In this document: piece after piece, positions 61,069 to 64,000 of the stretch | Numbering within the stretch: the stretch's first letter is position 1 | How the letters are laid out: each line of letters begins with the position of its first letter | Assembly: GCA_036898135.1 (NCBI GenBank) | Contig: CM072523.1 | Span: forward strand, 34,049,364 to 34,113,363 | Origin: Oncomelania hupensis | Taxonomy: Eukaryota; Mollusca; Gastropoda; Littorinimorpha; Pomatiopsidae | Length of the DNA: 64,000 nucleotides | Direction: 5' to 3' | Made by a program: the position numbers and the translations under genes | The notes under the pieces: generated by a model | The model's input: the letters and a program-made list of their open reading frames with translations, nothing else | Told to the model about the DNA's origin: nothing | Database searches by the model: none

Positions 61069-61653
61069 CAGGGTAATGCCGTGTCGACCACATGTGTCTA
61101 GCCAATGAACCGTTTGATGAAAGCGTTCCTCTAAGTTGTCTGCCCACAGCAAGGCATCGTCGATGCACTTTGTCTTGTTAGGGATTGTAGAGACAATTTC
61201 GTCATAGCGGCGTGTGTAACCATCACCAGAAGCAATGTACCCTTGGGGTGTAGTTTTATACCTGTACCTTCCCCATGGAGTGATGAAGGTGGTGAGGTGG
61301 CGATCCTCCTCCAGTATTGGCACGCTGTGGTAACCATTCCAGGCATCAAGGACGGTCTTCTTCTTGCCATGGGGGATGGATCTGGCTTGGTGGAAAGGTG
61401 AGGGGGTATGGTGGGTTTCACGTGTGGCGTGCTTGTTAAGAGGTTGGAAGTCAACAGTCCTTCGTGGTTTCCCATTCTTTTTCGCGCATATCACCATCCT
61501 GTGACACCATGTGACGGGCTCGCCAACTGGTACAGGTTCCAGTACACCGAGACAAACATCTTGGTCGAGGCTGTTTTTTACCTCGTCATGCCAGTGAATG
61601 GGTACGGGTATTGGGGTGTGATATGCAACCGGTTCAGCGTCGGGGTCAACCAT
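61069..61653 (-). pseudogene. Element A: N-terminal reverse transcriptase, severed
   Basis: VICAKKNGKPRRTVDFQPLN, LDAWNGYHSVPI (first catalytic D), TPQGYIASGDGYTRRYD and TKCIDDALLWA, where the usual Y/F-x-D-D box is C-I-D-D. The reading stops at the CAGGG target duplication of element B at GITL and resumes at 52896. Confidence 0.88.
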
Positions 61654-62182
61654 GAGTTGTAGTGGGGGGGCCTTCCATCATCGGTAGGGGCTGTTTGTCA
61701 CAGGTGTTAAATGTGCTGGACCGGTAGTAGTCTAGTAGGAACCGTTCCAGTTTCTCACGGTTTTTGTCAGTGGGTGGGTAGGGGAGCTTGGGTGGTGGTG
61801 GCGGTTTCTGACGTCGGGGGCAATTGTCATGGTTATTTGGGGTGGAAGCGTCGTGCAAGTCGTTGACAGTAGTGTGCGGGAATTTGGGGTCAATGATCCC
61901 TAATTCGGTGCAGGCTTCCCTACTCAAGAACAGTTTGTCACGTATGGCGTCAGTAATGTATGTTAGTTGCGTAGTGCTTCGGCCTGCGGCAGTGAGGGTA
62001 AGGGGGATAGCCCCTAACAGGGAGATGTCGCCATTGTCGGCTGTCTTAATCTTTGTCTGGACAGGGAGGAGGTCATTTTGTGTCAAACCTATATGTGAGA
62101 GTAGGTCGGTCCCCGAGAGACAGCTTTGGCAGCCAGTGTCCGCGAGGGCTGTTGGGTGTGTGTTTTTGTGCCGCGTGGGCAA
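61646..62182 (-). pseudogene. Element A: aspartic protease
   Basis: ALADTGCQSCLSGTDLL holds the D-T-G active site; LTLTAAGRSTTQLTYI and KLFLSREACTELGII follow as in K02A2.6/Mag-type Gypsy elements. It is one frame off the preceding zinc-knuckle region (shift near 62180) and off the RT (shift at a run of eight G near 61665). Confidence 0.82.
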
Positions 62183-62577
62183 GAAAACCCTAATCCATTT
62201 GTGACTGCAACTTTGACATCAATGAGGGGTTGATCTCGTGATCGGCGCTCGACCCAAGTTTTAGTGGATTTATCAAAGACGTGGTGATTGATACCGACCG
62301 TGCGGGGGGCTTGAGCGTGGGTATGTGCGTGTGTGTGTGCGCATAGAAAGAGGGTAGAGGCTTCGTCCGTGGTGGGGGAGTGCTTGGGTTTGGCAGCGCT
62401 GCGACAAACGGCACCAAAATGATTGTCTTTGTTACACTTTTCGCATTTGTGGCCAAATGCTTTGCACATGCGTTGGCGGTCTTTGATTGGTGCACGTGCA
62501 CCATGACCACGCAGGCCACAATAGTGGCAAGGTTCATTGTCTCTAAATTTGTCTCTAACTTGGGTCTTTTGTTGGTG
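62183..62577 (-). pseudogene. Element A: nucleocapsid zinc-binding region
   Basis: It is in the gag frame but downstream of an in-frame TGA: NEPCHYCGLRGHG, then CKAFGHKCEKCNKDNHFG with AVC, giving a second CX2CX4HX4C knuckle. Typical double-knuckle layout of Mag-like Gypsy elements. Confidence 0.75.
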
Positions 62578-63315
62578 TCAGTATTGGCTGATGGCTGATG
62601 CAAGCTGAGGCGAATCATGGAGTTTGCCAGCAGATCTTTTGCCAGCTTCCTTGGCCTCGATGTAGCTGATCACCGTTTCCAGGGACATGTCTTGATCTTG
62701 TTCACCAAGTAGGTCTAGCTGGATGTCGTGGTCAGCTATTCCGCGAGTGAGAACGTCACAGATGATCTGATCGGTGTAGGAGACAACAGTCTCACAATCA
62801 GGTGATGGGTATTTGAGCTGGAATTTGCAGATACCTACTTGACCGCGGAGTCTGGCCACGAAAGCACGCACGGGTTCGTCACGGTCTTGGCGCATGCCAT
62901 GGAGGGTGGCACGTGCCACCATTGTGTTTTCTTGTGTCACCGCCAGTTGTCGAATGGAGGCCAGGACCTCGTCTGCAGTTTTGTTGGTGAGACTGCCTCC
63001 TGCAGAGCGCGTCAAGTCTTTGAGGAGTGGTTCATCACAACATTCTAGGAGCTGAATGACTACGTCAGCTCCTGTTAGTTTGGTGGCGGACGCGTATTCC
63101 TTCCATCTGGTGGTGAAGTACTGCCAGTCTTCAGTTGATCCGCCTATGGCGATGGTAGGTCGCCGTATTTTCTCCACTTTGGCGGCGGCTGCATGTTGTG
63201 GCGCGGCTGGTGCATGGGCTGTGGCGTGTGCGGTGATGAGCGCTGCCACGATGCTAGCATCCAGGTTTGACGTGACGTATTCGCATCCGGCGATAGGGCA
63301 TTGTACAGCGGGCAT
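62578..63315 (-). pseudogene. Element A: Gag with N-terminal C2H2-like motif
   Basis: ATG at 63315, only ~10 bases inside the 5' LTR. Residues ~5-35 read CPIAGCEYVTSNLD and then HATAH, a C-x4-C...H-x3-H zinc-finger-like start. The capsid follows (WQYFTTRWKEYASATKLTG, LLECCDEPLLKDLTRSAG, MRQDRDEPVRAFVARLRGQV). An in-frame TGA after QLASAISQY ends the frame before the zinc knuckles; the downstream reading stays in frame. Confidence 0.82.
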
Positions 63316-63325
63316 GTTTCAATCA

Positions 63326-63733
63326 TAGATGAATCATAACACAGGCGTGTATTTAGCTGAGTTCAAGTTTTATTGAGTTCTCAGACGAATGATTGAAACA
63401 ACTGGAATAAAGCAAAGAAAACTGATCAGTGTGAGGAAATGAAGAAATGAACGACATACAGATCGAGCAGTTACATATTCCAATAATAATAATGATAATA
63501 ATAATAATGACATACAGATCGAGCAGTTACGTATTCCAATAATGCGCATACATTATAGTCACTTATAAAACATCAAAGTGGCAATGGTAAACTCACTTTA
63601 GCAAGTACAATGCGCGCGGGAAAGGTGCGTGATGTGAGAGGCCATTTTGGTAAAGGGAGGTAACTTCCGTTGTGTTACGAGTTAGTACGGTGACCTCCCC
63701 TGTTAGTGTCTCTTAGCAACTGAACATCATGTA
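63326..63733 (-). repeat. 5' LTR of Gypsy element A
   Basis: 408 bp, TAGATGAATC to ACATCATGTA; flank ATAAT at 63734-63738 equals that at 49244-49248. Confidence 0.85.
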
Positions 63734-63738
63734 ATAAT

Positions 63739-64000
63739 TTATTTCTTTCTCAATTTAGTTTTGTTTATGATTTCTCTCTTCTTTTGTTCTATTGAGAGTT
63801 GTGGGTGTGTGGTCTTTCCTGTCTAAAATAATTCAAAATCTTCATAACCCATCACTCGGTTACAGATTTTTGGCGCTGCGAGCAGGATAGCGTTGGGGTT
63901 TTAGTTTAATTTTATATAGTTTAGTTTAGTGTTATTTTATTATTGATAGTTTAATTTGGGAGGGGTTAGGTAAACCCGCTGCTAGGCAAGAGGGACACTG
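63739..64000 (+). other. Possible LTR end and primer-binding site of another retroelement
   Basis: Near 63862-63884 the plus strand reads GGTTACAGATTTTTGGCGCT followed by GCGAGCAGGAT. An ACA end followed closely by TTGGCGC-type sequence resembles an LTR/primer-binding-site junction. No coding sequence in the remaining 120 bases, so this is tentative. Confidence 0.3.

Overview
The window looks like invertebrate nuclear DNA, most probably from a mollusc and plausibly a gastropod. It has small exons with GT-AG introns, dense dinucleotide and trinucleotide microsatellites, tRNA-derived and 5S-derived SINEs, RTE-like and L2-like LINEs, Ty3/Gypsy elements, and many small inverted-repeat transposons. 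I see no bacterial operon, CRISPR array or rRNA gene. The taxonomic call is inference from repeat style only.

Host genes. Two related receptor genes lie on the minus strand. Gene 2 (23.3 to 8.3 kb) has a signal-peptide exon, a 714-bp extracellular exon, two short exons that look like an Ig-type domain, and an EGF exon. That EGF exon has a mutated splice acceptor and is cut off by an LTR-element insertion. Gene 1 (46.4 to 30.3 kb, probably with 5' exons beyond the right edge) has the same two short exons, three EGF exons of exactly 114 bp each, a transmembrane exon, and a large last exon. That last exon encodes a polyproline stretch and tandem YVNY/YVPY tyrosine motifs. All introns I could phase are phase compatible, and the joined product would be a single-pass Ig/EGF receptor with a tyrosine-rich tail. 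A tiny 39-bp exon and a Lys/Arg-rich exon at 36.1-36.5 kb, with a decayed copy at 2.2-2.5 kb, could be an alternative terminus. A possible small spliced gene sits at 13.0-14.1 kb inside a gene 2 intron.

Mobile DNA, left to right. 0-2.7 kb: LINE tail, then a duplicated CT-rich segment split by a 1.5-kb solo LTR. 2.7-8.3 kb: two 5' halves of a Gypsy element facing each other. 9-18 kb: intron with GA/CT and AT tracts. 19.65-20.49 kb: a transposon-like element made almost wholly of small palindromes, followed by a solo LTR of the 2.7-kb family with a LINE inserted in it. 22.7-23.1 kb: a hAT-like MITE beside gene 2 exon 1. 27.99-28.16 kb: a perfect snap-back MITE with 8-bp target duplication. 33.99 kb: a tRNA/5S chimeric SINE. 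35.45 kb: a MITE carrying a THAP relic. 36.7-40.1 kb: an RTE-like LINE whose tail is split by an inverted-repeat element. 41.5-44.4 kb: an L2-like LINE between inverted 0.54-kb repeats.

49.2-63.7 kb is one nested stack on the minus strand. The outermost is a decayed Gypsy element (A) with 5-bp target duplications. Into its reverse transcriptase jumped an apparently intact 8.17-kb Gypsy element (B) with near-identical LTRs, a single gag-pol frame, and integrase placed before reverse transcriptase (the Gmr1-type order). A 704-bp Harbinger-like MITE carrying a MADF-domain reading frame sits between A's RT and RNase H. The right edge may hold the start of yet another LTR element.
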